Shown one piece after another: positions 11,801-22,539 of a DNA stretch of 64,000 bases. Within the stretch, counting starts at the first letter, position 1, and each line of letters opens with the position of its first letter. Both the position numbers and the translations under genes were made by a program. The notes beneath the pieces were generated by a model. That model had not been told where the DNA came from. It worked only from the letters and a program-made list of their open reading frames with translations, and ran no database searches. Origin of the DNA: Ailanthus altissimus (lineage: Eukaryota > Streptophyta > Magnoliopsida > Sapindales > Simaroubaceae). Where the stretch lies: assembly GCA_946807835.1 (NCBI GenBank), contig OX327697.1, positions 10,413,001 through 10,477,000 of the forward strand, in the 5' to 3' direction.

Positions 11801-12737
11801 TGAGTACAAGAATTCTTACACTATTCAAGTATGGAGATGGGATTATGATTCTTGCTCCAACCCGCCCCATTGCCATCCCTAGTTGCTTGGCTATTTATCA
11901 AAACCCTAATTTGTTGCTTAAATCCCCAATTTGTTGTTCAGTGTTTATCGATAGCTGACATAGCTCCTTAAGAGTGGACTATTGTTTGGTGTTTTTCCTA
12001 ATTTTTTGTATTATCTCTTGGTGCCATACATACACTAATATTAGGTGTTTGTTTACACCAAATATTTGTTGGGTTCGTCTCTTAAAGGTTATTTTCTTTG
12101 GTCATGGGTCTAAGAGCAGCCATATAATACAAATGATGGATCTTTTATGTTGGAACTCTACAATTTAGCTACTTCAAGTATGTTGAAGAGGCCTTCTAAT
12201 ATTGATAATTTTGATTTGGTAAATGATATGACATCAGAAGACCCTAGTCATAGGGTTCAAATTTTAGAGTGAGTATAGGAATTCTTACACTATTCAAGTA
12301 TGGAGATGGGATTGTAATTCTTGCTCCAACCCGCTCCATTGCCATCCCTAATTGCTTGGCTATTTATCTAAACCCCAATTTGTTGCTTAAATCCCCAATT
12401 TGTTGTTTGGTGTTTATCGATAGCCGACGTAGCTCCTTAAGAGTGGACTATTGTTTGGTGTTTTCCCTAATTTGTTGTATTATCTCTTGGTGCCATACAT
12501 ACACTAATATTAGGTGTTTGTTTGCACCAAATATTTGTTGGGTTCGTCTTTTAAAGGTTATTTTCTTTGGTCATGGGTCCAAGAGCAGCTATATAATACA
12601 AATGATGGATTTTTTATGTTGGAACTCTACAATTTAGCTACTTCAAGTATGTTGAAGAGGCCTTCTAATATTGATAATTTTGATTTGGTAAATGATATGA
12701 CATCAGAAGACTCAAGTCTTGGGGTTCAAATTTTGGA
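11801..12737 (+). repeat. 469-bp direct tandem duplication, two copies
   Basis: Copy 1 (11801-12269) and copy 2 (12270-about 12737) are nearly identical; TGAGTA(C/T)A(A/G)GAATTCTTACACTA opens both. Differences are mostly single-base substitutions, with a 1-bp indel in a T-run near 11996/12464. The last 40 bases of copy 2 (GACTCAAGTCTTGGGGTTC) read through into the longer frame at 12514-12795, while copy 1 has GACCCTAGTCATAGGGTTC, so copy 2 keeps the ancestral right junction. Confidence 0.9.
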
Positions 12738-13549
12738 TACTTTACTGGAAGGTCATGCTTCCATAAGAAGTTTGGAAGCGATTTATTCATGGTGAGTTAT
12801 TATCATATATAGAAAAATGATTTTAGATGCCATAATGCCCTTATATTTTGTCCATTTTCTATTCTTATTTATCCTTCTCTAAGTTCACATTGGCATATAA
12901 TTCTTGTCCAAGAAATAAGTATAATGAGGAATTTTTACAGCATCTTAAACATAATAAAATTTATTTAATGGAAATCAAATCAACATCTAAAAGTCCAATG
13001 AGCATTTGGAAAAAATCTCGAATTTGTCATATGGGTTCCTAGAGAATAAAAAACAGAGTATATTTTTTGGGGTTGAGGAGTAGTAGAGGTCTACCTTAGT
13101 CCAGGGCTTTGTAGAAGCATTGTTTAGAGATTTCTCATGAATCTACAGTAATATGAAACTTGGATGACCGTTTATCTTTAGAAACAATTGATTTGGTTTT
13201 ATGCTATTTGTCTTTTTTTCTTTTTCCTTTTCTTTGTGTTATTTTTGTTGTTATCTTTATACTTATTACTTGATAAGGTTTGGAAGATACTACTGGAATT
13301 GGATAATAGTAGGCGGTTTTGTCATTTGGTTGTTGTTTGAATGTAAAACATTAAGTGAATCATTGGCGGTATCTTTTAGGTTTAGGTATGAAGGTGGCCC
13401 TATATTGCCAAGTGTCATGCCTAAAGTATTCTCAAATATTTTCTCAAATACTTGGTGTGCAACAAAGCCTCCTAAAGGCTATATGGGCTGCTAGAGCGAT
13501 TTGTGGGCTAAAGCTTCTAGAAGACCCGCTAACAGGGATAGAGATCTAG
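12514..13549 (+). other. Unidentified gene-like fragment, probably a broken host-gene copy
   Basis: The frame 12514-12795 ends with a non-repetitive peptide including SNIDNFDLVNDMTSEDSSLG and LLEGHASIRSLEAI, with amino-acid composition more like a real protein than the surrounding AT-rich frames. Further possible exon pieces lie near 13280-13340 (VWKILLELDNSRRF) and 13355-13549 (MKVALYCQVSCLK, LLKAIWAARAICGLKLLED). They are separated by intron-like AT-rich DNA and interrupted by stops. The first piece is duplicated in the 469-bp repeat. I do not recognise the family. It could be a captured or duplicated host-gene fragment; no function is proposed. Confidence 0.35.
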
Positions 13550-13623
13550 GCCAAACCTATGACTGATTAGAGACGTAGACCCTCATTTGAAATGGGAATA
13601 TTTTATGGAATATGTGATGGCAT

Positions 13624-15112
13624 TGATAAATGTAAAATGGATACATATTATTTCCCTATTTTAGCTTAGATTATTTCCCTTTTGAGTAATTACGATCTAT
13701 TTATGCATACTTGTGTTCAAATTGCAGAACAAGCACTTGAATGAACTAATAAGAAAGAAAGGCAGCACAAAAGAGGCTAGTGAAAATTAAGAGATAGAAG
13801 TGCAGAAAAAGACTAGACACGGCTGCATTTTAGAAACAACATGTCAACATTCATCTAGCATGATGCTCGCCCCGGTGTAAAGGCATAAATGCCCTAGCAA
13901 TTTTGAGAATTATGACGCAGTAGCATTGAGGTAGAGGATGAACAATGTCAAATTTAAAAACTTCTTGAGATGTCCAATGCCCTAGCATTGAAAGGTAACG
14001 CAGTCACAGCGCTAGGATATCCTAGCATTGCAAGAATGAGAATGTTGCAGTGTCCATATATGACAGCTGGTAATGCCATTGTGTTTTAAGGAGAAATGCC
14101 AAGGCATTATGGTTATTTCCTATACTATATAAATCAACTTTTTTGGATTTTATAAGAGTTGGAATGTTTCACCTTTATCTCAATATTTAGGGAGCACGTT
14201 CTAGGACAAAGTCACACCTTTTTACTGCAAAGAAACACATTTCTATACTTACATGGAACCTATTAAGAAAAGGATCAATATTAGAGGCTAATATGTGCAA
14301 AAGAATCATTTGAACCAAGGCTTAGGAAGATCATTTGAACTTTATTTATGTATTTATTGGTCTAAACTTGGTTTTATTATGTTATATCCTAATTTTGTTA
14401 TATGAACTTCATTTTGCTGAACAAAATACACTTGTCTAGGATTGTAGTCTTGAACTTAATTATACGTTTATAAATATTTGAACTTTGAATTTATGAACTT
14501 GATTTTTATTCATTTTGTTGGTACTTAATACTTATATATGACTTGGCCAATCTTATGCATGAACTTTGAATTCATTAAGATAAACTTAGAAAAAGTATCT
14601 CATTGAATAGCTTAAAATGAAATGATGTATGATTGTAGAGTAGCATTTACAAGTTTTACTTAGGATAGGGATATATCTAAGTAGCATGCATGGTTAATAT
14701 AACTTGGACTTAATGAATTCCACTTTATTTCGGTATCATAAGAATATAGGTATGGATTGAGTGAGGTATAATCGCTCGACCATTGGAAGAGGCTTGCAAT
14801 GAGCCTAGTATTGTAACCAATACTTACCAAGAAATTGACATTCAAGACATATCTATAACAAACACAAGTTAAGGGATAGCTATGCATCCTAGACATTAAT
14901 TATCATTGATAGTGTTGGAATTTGTGATTTACATAATTAGTTGTTTAATTAGTATTAGTTTTATTTTCAATTGAATCAAGTTATCAAAATAGAGAAGCAA
15001 TTTAGTATTTGAATAGAGCAAGGTATTTAGTCCTCATGGATTCGACACCCTCACTCTTTATTACATGTTAGCGATAGCATACACTTACGCTTGATACACA
15101 CATATCACAACA
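13624..15112 (+). mobile_element. 5' LTR of an Athila-type Ty3 retrotransposon
   Basis: It starts TGATAAATGTAAAATGG and ends ATATCACAACA, 1489 bp, directly followed by a tRNA-Asp-type primer site. It is recognisably homologous over its length to the reverse complement of 15937-17226 (shared starts TGATAA(A/T)..GTAAA and shared GATAGC(A)TACACTTACGCTTGATA-like tail). It carries a G/C-richer internal segment (about 13860-14080) with repeated 'cctagcattg' and 'cagcgctagg' motifs. No matching 3' LTR was found in the window. Confidence 0.75.
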
Positions 15113-15121
15113 ACAATATTT

Positions 15122-15139
15122 TGGCACCGTTGCCAGGGA
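15122..15139 (+). other. Primer binding site, tRNA-Asp type
   Basis: TGGCACCGTTGCCAGGGA differs by two bases from TGGCGCCGTTGCCGGGGA, complementary to the 3' end of plant tRNA-Asp and used by Athila/Tat Ty3 elements. It lies 9 bp after the LTR end. Confidence 0.8.
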
Positions 15140-15265
15140 TTATTATTACTTTGTTTTATTTCAATATTAATACTAGTTCAGCTTGTTTTTAATTTTAAGC
15201 TTTTATTTTTGCTTGTTTACTTATTTGCTTTATATTGTTTTATTTTTAGGTTGATACTCTAGTGC

Positions 15266-18200
15266 ATGCAGAGGGCTCGTAGTCTTGATTTGATTGCTGT
15301 AGACCCTGGAATTAAGAGAACACTTAGAAGGATTGGTATAGATGAATCACAAAGGGCTAACGTGGAGGATTAAGGCGATGTACCTGCACCTTTAGAGAAC
15401 AGTCTAAGAGCTTAGAGATCAAGGTGGTCTACCATTGGTGGATGGAATCAATTCAACCATTTAAAGACCTACCATCAATGAAAATAATTTTAAGATCAAG
15501 CCTAGTACCATTCAAATGCTTAAAGATTCAATTCAATTTGGGGACTTCTTTATGATGATTTGAACGAGAACATCATAAATTTCTTGAAAATTTGTGACAC
15601 CTTTAAATTCAATGAAGTTTTAGATGATGCAATTAGATTAAGTTTGTTTCAATTTTCTTTGAGGGATAAGACCAAAATTTGGTTGATGGAGTTACCTTCT
15701 GGTTCAATTGTTACTTGGGATGATTTGACTTATAAGTTTTTAGCCAAATTCTTCTCACCTGCCAAGACTACTAAGTTGAGAAATGATATTACTTCTTTTG
15801 TTCAATATTACCAAGAATCCCTATATGAAGCTTGGGAAAGGTTTAACAACATATTGAGGAAGTGCTTACATCATAGAGTTCCTAAGTAGTTGTTGGTACA
15901 AACTTTTTGTAGTAGACTTATAGGTCAATTGAGTACTGATGTGATATTTCTATATCTTAAAATTAAGCGCAAGTATACGCTATCGTAACAAATAATAAAG
16001 GGACTTATAAAGTTGGATGTCGAACCCATAGGGATAATTTTTATTTTCTACCAAGTACTAAAATTATATCTTTCTTATAATTATTCAGAAAAATCAAATC
16101 TTAATTTTGCAATAAATTTGAATAAAATAAAAGTGCAGAAAATAAATGATACAACTTAAATAAAATACAAAAATAGCAATATAGAGAAAGCCTTGGGTTA
16201 ATTACTATACTTCAATATGGTTTCTAAAGATTAATCCTTTTAATATTTATATCCCTCAATTCTTATTATTGGTCAAGACACTAATGTATTCACAAGCCTC
16301 TTCCAAGGTCATGTAAGTATATATTAATTTACCAAATACCTATATTCCTATAGTACTTGTAATAAATAAAGATTCATTAAGAATAAGTCTTATTGATCAT
16401 ACATGCCAATTAGGTATATTCCTATCCTAATTCGAAACTTGTATATACAACATTGAATGTTACTCTACAATCATGCATCAAATTATCTAGGTCTAAATAC
16501 AATGATGCCTTTTCCGAGTTTATCAAAGTATTACTAAAGCAATCACAATATTGATCAGATATAATGAAACATTAAGAACAAATAATTTGAATAATGAAGA
16601 ATTGAGTTCATATAAATATTAAAAAGATCTAACAATTAAGCTCACGTATTGAGTTCAAGTAATAACCCTATGAAATAAATTTAACTCATGATACCAAGAG
16701 AATTATGGTTGAAAAATAAAATAAATATGATACAACCAAAAGGAAACCAATATAGACGTCAATTCGCAGTTGGTTGATACACCAAAGATTCGCCAATAAT
16801 CTCTTGCTTCCTTAAATTTTCTTTACTTCTCTCTCTAAAAATTGCTCCTCTTCACTGTGTTGTGGCTCTAAAAGCCCTAAGTTGTGTGTCATTGAGGTCT
16901 GAAACAAGTGGCATTTATATAAGGATTGATTGGAGTCTTTGAGTTATATTTCTTTTAGGATTAGGAAAAATCTCTATTCACCGCTGACGCGATCACTGTT
17001 CATCGCTGGGGCGACAGCATTGTGGCACTGTTCACTAGTTACTGTTCACAGACACTGTAGCATTATGTTTTTCCTTATTTTTCTTAGATTTTCATCCCCA
17101 ATTACTCCATTGAATCCAAACTTATAAAATAAGAATTAAACATATAGAAAGTCTAATATTCTTATTAAAATGAGCAATTAATTAAGTTAAGGGAGTGAAA
17201 ATAATATATATAATTTACGATTATCAAGTACTATTATAAATGCAGCAACTGTGGGTGCTTTAATGAATAAGTCTATAGATGAGAGTTATGATTTTTTGAA
17301 AGAAATGCCAGCTAACAGTTATCAGTGGCAACTGAGAGGATGAACCCAATGAAGGTAGTTGGGGTGCACATGAGATAGATGCTATGACATCTTTGACAGT
17401 TCAGGTTAGCCTTCTTACTAAGAAGATGAATGCTTTCAGAGTGAATTTAGTAAGAAGCCAGCCACTTACTTGTGACTTCTGTGGGAAGAACTATCCTAAT
17501 GGTTATTGCATAGATACAACTTAGTATGTGGGGCTCAACAAAAATCAAAACAAATCTGACTCTAACTACTTAACCCAGGATGAAGGAATCACCCAAATTT
17601 CTCTTAGAACAATTAATGCCAGCCATCCAATCTAATAATCCACTTACAAAAAAAGAAGCCAACATTGAAAGATTTGCTTATGTAATATATAAATAAGACT
17701 GATTACCTATTGCAGAACCAAACAGTCTCTCTCAGAACCTTAAAGACACAAATGAGACAGTTAGCTTCATCAATCAATAGCCGCCCACAAGGTGCTCTAC
17801 GAAGCAACGTTGAGGCTAATCTTAGAGGTGAAAAGGAACAATGTAAAATAGTTACTTTGAGAAGTGACAAGGAGGTGCAGTCAAGTGCAGTGCAACCTCT
17901 AAGGCAACAAACTATATAAGAAGCAGACATGGGTAGATCTGAAGAAGAAAAAGAGAAAATTCAGCTTCATAAGCAAGAGAAAACAGATAAAGGGATACCA
18001 CAAGACCATATTTACACCTCACTACCTTGACCTCAAAGCTTACAAAAGAAAATGCTTGACAAGAAGTTTTCCAAATTTCTTGAGGTATTTAAGAAGTTGT
18101 ACATTAATATTCCATTTGTTGAAGCACTTGATTAGATGTCGAGCTATGTAAAGCTTATAAAGGATATAATTTCAAAGAAGAGGAAGCTAAATGATCATGA

Positions 18201-18673
18201 GATAATAGCTTTGATAGAAGAATATAGTGTCATCCTACAAAAGAAGCTACCTCTAAAATTGAAAGACCCTAGCAGCTTTACTATACCTTGTACAATTAGA
18301 AATCAGTACTTTGGGAAAGCTTTGTGTGATTTGAGTGTAAGCATTAATCTCATGCCTTTGTTAGTCTACAAATCGTTCATTTACTTATCCAAATAGAGTA
18401 ATTAAGGATGTGCTAGTCAAGTTAGAGAAGTTCATCTTCTCGATGGGTTTTATAGTTCTTGACATAGAGGAGGATAGAGAGATATCTATCATCTTGGGCC
18501 AATCATTCCTAGTAACTGGCAGAATATTGATTGATGTGCCAAAAGGGGAGTTAACCATAAGGGTTCAAAATAAGGAGACGACTTTTAATGTGTTCAAGGA
18601 TATGCAATTTTCAAGTGAGGCGAATGATTTAAGAAATCAGTTTGGAAGGCATTTGTTGATTCTAGGTTATTAA
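15266..18673 (+). pseudogene. Athila-type gag-protease, split by a solo LTR
   Basis: Gag probably starts at ATG 15266 (MQRARSLDLIAVDPGIKRTL). Its capsid region is open at 15560-15889 (LSLFQFSLRDKTKIWLMELP, SFVQYYQESLYEAWERFNN), continues to 15931, and resumes after the insertion at 17232 (INAATVGALMNKSIDESYDF). The nucleocapsid region near 17470 reads CDFCGKNYPNGYC. The aspartic protease spans 18136-18673: KLKDPSSFTIPC, then LCDLSVSINLMP where relatives have a Gly at the position following Asp-Leu, then EEDREISIILGQSFL and KGELTIRVQ. A stop and deletion at about 18394 break the protease. No reverse transcriptase or integrase follows. In an intact element these proteins build and mature the virus-like particle. 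Confidence 0.85.
15937..17226 (-). mobile_element. Solo LTR with perfect AGTAC target duplication
   Basis: The 1290-bp block begins TGATGTGATATTTC and ends GATTATCA, and is flanked by AGTAC on both sides (15932-15936 and 17227-17231). Its reverse complement aligns with the Athila-type LTR at 13624-15112. Removing it restores the gag reading order, so it inserted into gag and lost its internal part by LTR-LTR recombination. G/C-richer segment at 16980-17060 with 'cgctgacgcg', 'catcgctgggg' and repeated 'actgttcac' motifs. The reading frame at 16930-17127 lies within the LTR and is not a gene. Confidence 0.92.
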
Positions 18674-18689
18674 CGAATTTTTTGGTGAG

Positions 18690-21060
18690 TCAATTCCCAA
18701 ATACGTGTATATTAAAAAAAATAAGTTGATGAGTTTACTATTCCATTATAAAAGTTGTCATCTAAAGATTTTCTAGAATTAACATGCAAAATGTTAGGGA
18801 GGAATGTAAAAACAACAAGAAAGGTTAACAAGTATGACCACATCTTAGGTCAAGAGGCTTATCTCAGCCTCATTGAGGAGATAATAACTGCTAAAACCAT
18901 ATCCCATTTTTTAAAATCAATTTCTTATATGTTTAATTGATATGATATTGATATACTAATTGTTTTGCAACTAGTTGAAGGAAACTAGTTTGCTAGAGAT
19001 GCAAAATGATTAGGGTATACCTTGAAAGAGAGCAAAGAAGAGAAAGAATGAAAAATACACTATAGACGTGATGCATGTTGTTTAAAAAATTGTTATAAAC
19101 ATTAACTTCCTAATATGTTTATTTTCAAATAATTTAATTTCAAAGCATTCTATTATAACTTGATTGTGTGAATGTCATTGTAGGACTGACTTGATAGTGA
19201 AGCAAGAAATGGTTCAAACAAGTTAGAAGGTTCTAATGACATTTTAGCTCAATCTTCACAAAAAGAGCCAAGTAGTGGCCAGTTAACCATTTCCAAGGTC
19301 TCAACAAGTATATCACTGCAAATATCTATTTCAACATACCTACTAGAGATGTATTATTAGCCATGGAGAGGGAGAAGTATGAGTGAAAAGTTAGCAAGAA
19401 TGAATTTAAAATTAGATTCTTAATAGGAGAACGCATAAGAACCGGGAAACATTTAGAGTTCGTTAGTTCCAATAGGTTATCTATTGTAAAGAAGTTAGAT
19501 ATGGATGCTGACTTTGCAAACTAATTAATATAAGTATATTCAGTTAATATTTTTTATTTAATCTAATAGACTATCAACTACTAATATCATTAACTAATTT
19601 ATTTTAGGATGATGAAACCCATATTATAGATTATGATACCCCCACGAATTATTCGTAAAATAACCAGGAGAACACTCTTAAGAAATCAAAGCATGTTTGG
19701 GAAATTGAAAAGTTGTGCACTTTCAAATAGTTGGTAAAATAATGCGATTGCATAAGCTTAATTATAATAGTTTAATATATTGCAAACAATTGGTCATTAC
19801 ATTAAATTATAACTTATCTTATAGGTTGTTGCCATCACTCCAAGGAATAAAGTGGATGTCACTTCTAACCTCATACACTCATTTAAGAAGTGTACAAGGC
19901 AAACAATGAACTACAACTTGGCTAAATGCCTACAATTGGCAATTTTTAAGACAATGGTTGACAAATGTCTTGAAATGAGAGCCAAATAAGTGAAGTTTGA
20001 GGAGGAAAGTTTTGGAACTAAGTATAAGTTATGAGTACAACAGTAAGGCTATGAGTATGTGTTGTACTTAAAATCAATTAGCATGACTTGCATTTAGTTA
20101 CGTATAATGTAAGTACAATACTTATTTAAATTATAATTTTTGCATTCCTTTTATTTTCAATAATAATAAATCTAATTTTATTTATTACCCAGGTCACTGT
20201 ATGAAAGATTGATGGTCTTTAGAATGACTCGAAAGTTTGACTTTGTTGATCTTTATGTTGTTTCAATGTCAGGAAGGTCAGCATCAAGAACACTGGTCAA
20301 TGATCATTTGTGTGCAATTGTTGATCAGTTTCAAACGACAGTATAGACTCAAATTTGTCTCATCCATTATAACCCTGAGTATGACCTATTTTACTTGTTA
20401 CTTTATGATTTATTTGATTTATCTATTTATTAATTGATTTTCTTTTGAATTGACATAGTTTCCATTGGGTTCTCACTATTATTGACTTGTCCAATAAGAT
20501 TGCGTATCACATTGACCCTATTGGGTACCTTATATGCAATAACTTCTATATAATCTTGAATAAGTACAATATTGTCTTCTAAAAAATAATTTAATTTATC
20601 TTCACCTTATTAAAAAATTCAAAGTAATTTCATTTTCTTGTTTGCAATGGCATTTGCATTCATTTGGTGCTAAGAGGCAACAATAGGAGATCGACCATCA
20701 ATTAGATTGAAGTAAAATACAACACTTATATAAACCTAATAACTGAATTCTGCTTTAAATTATTTATTAATAGCTTTTTCAAAATTATTTTTCAGACCCC
20801 AATTCAATCAAGATTAGTGGAGTATGGGTTATAACTCATGAGATCTAATAAACAATCTTGATGTGCTCTTGCATAATGTAAGTTAATTCTAAATCATTTT
20901 ACTAGTTCTTGTTAAATAAATAATTATATATGTGCATTATATAAGTTGTTTAATTCTTTTACTTCATCTCTTTGAAGTTCATGGGTAAGAGTACATACAT
21001 TAAAGAAGAAATTGATGAGTTTCGAGTCAAATGCGCATCATTCATATCTAATAAGATATA
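18690..21060 (+). pseudogene. Second Ulp1-like (C48) protease fragment with transposon-type N-region
   Basis: Around 20455-20560 the plus strand reads HWVLTIIDLSNKIAYHIDP, the catalytic-His segment of plant Ulp1-like C48 domains found in CACTA and MULE-associated proteins. Near 20815-20860 VEYGL followed by a stop and LMRS aligns with the ECGYYVMR catalytic segment, the Cys being replaced. Near 20990-21055 GKSTYIKEEIDEFRVKCASF matches the usual C-terminal helix. Upstream, 18755-18940 (KVNKYDHILGQEAYLSLIEE) and the basic KRAKKRRKNEK near 19030 resemble the region preceding C48 in plant transposon proteins, but that assignment is weak. Several intron-like gaps remain. It differs from the Ulp1 remnant at 2886-5230, so the two are separate captures or elements. 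Confidence 0.6.
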
Positions 21061-21238
21061 GAGTAAATAGGAGTTATCAAACTTTAGCCTATTTATTAGA
21101 TGTTTATTTGTCATCTTTTGTTTTGTTTTTCACGTTTAACTGAAGCTAATACACATTTTTTTCTTCAAATTTTGACATGGAATCTTTTAGACCACTATTC
21201 ATGACTTGCAACCTTGTTGAATGTTTTGCTAATCTACT

Positions 21239-22520
21239 GGTGATAAGCGCATTTTATATATGATGTTTTACCATCTTAATTTGATAATTGCTCTATTTGA
21301 ATGTGAATATGTGATTTTTTTTATGTGTATTAATATCATTTTATAGGTTTCAAGTTAATGAACGTATTTGAAATGAAAATTAAAAAAAAAAAAACAAGGA
21401 CAAGAAATCAAATATGCTACAGTGCTAGTAAAGTAACTTATTACAGTGCTGGTGAACAGTATTTTTACTATGGTACTCCTAGGCGCCAAATCTGGTTCCC
21501 AATGATAGAATGCTTGGCATCTAGGTGTCGTTAGCACCCTAATTTCAAATTTTCACTTTGTGCCCTAATTTTGAAGCCTATTTGTAAAGCCTATAAAAAA
21601 AAGATTAAAAGCTTCATTTACAATCAAGGAAGAGAAAGCACGAAATTTTGAGATAAAACTAAGAGTTTCTAGTGAGAGAAACATACTTAAAACTTGGAAT
21701 CTTGAAGACCCTTAAAGATTGAAGACCCCAAAAACTAGTTTATCACTCTCAACTTATCTCATTTACTTTAGTTTCAAGTTTATTTTTGTAATTTGTGTAG
21801 TGTTGAGCATGATTACTTTTATAAATTCTTGGACTATTGTATTTATGCATTTGACTATGGATAACTAAATTTCATGTTCTAAGCTTTGATGTAACTCTAC
21901 TTTATGCTATGTTTTGATATATTATTTTGTTTAATGACAACTTGGTTTATCATTTATGCTTTTTATGAGTTTAATACCTTTAATTGGATTGAAAAATTAA
22001 CGTGGGTTATGTGCTTGGGAGAGTTTAAACCATGTGTGGGAAATAAAAAGCATAGCCTTGATTTTATTGAGTTTTGAGACTAATAGAATTAGGGTAATCA
22101 CTTAAAAGTAATTTAATGCATGTATATATTACAAGTTAGATAGGGATATCAACTTGGTTGTGTATGCATAGGATCTCATTTGACATTTGGGAAGGGTAAT
22201 GAGATTAGCTCTAAACCTTTGATCAATGATTTCACAAGATTAGTTGTTAATCACTAACTATAGAGAACATAGAATGGTAAAGTAAAATCAAGACCCTAAG
22301 ACACTTTACGATAGAATTTCACCTCCTTGATTTATTAAATTTTTTGTTTAAGTATCTTTAATTTCATAATTCAATTTAGTCTTTAAATTAGCCTAGATAA
22401 AATTAGGTTGTCAATACCATAGTATTTAGCATTAATTTAGAACACCAATTCTCGTAGTACTTATAAAGCTTATTTTGCAGTTTCTAGAACAAAATTAAGT
22501 GAAGTCTAAACTGAAACAAT
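21239..22520 (+). mobile_element. LTR-like block, second Ty3 family
   Basis: It starts TGATAAGCGCATTTTATATA, a start shared by many plant Ty3 LTRs of the Athila/Tat group. A short G/C-richer segment at 21415-21540 has 'ctacagtgctag', 'ttacagtgctgg' and 'ctaggcgcca' motifs, like the modules in other LTRs here. A U5-like tail with 'gacccctaagac', 'cacctccttg' and 'attctcgtagtac' motifs follows. No primer site was found at the right edge, where a Copia remnant begins, so the end is approximate. Confidence 0.5.
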
Positions 22521-22539
22521 AAATATTTTAGGATGAACA

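Noticed and set aside
16930..17127. Plus-strand frame in the Athila-type solo LTR
   Set aside because: It is wholly inside the LTR, with no conserved domain.
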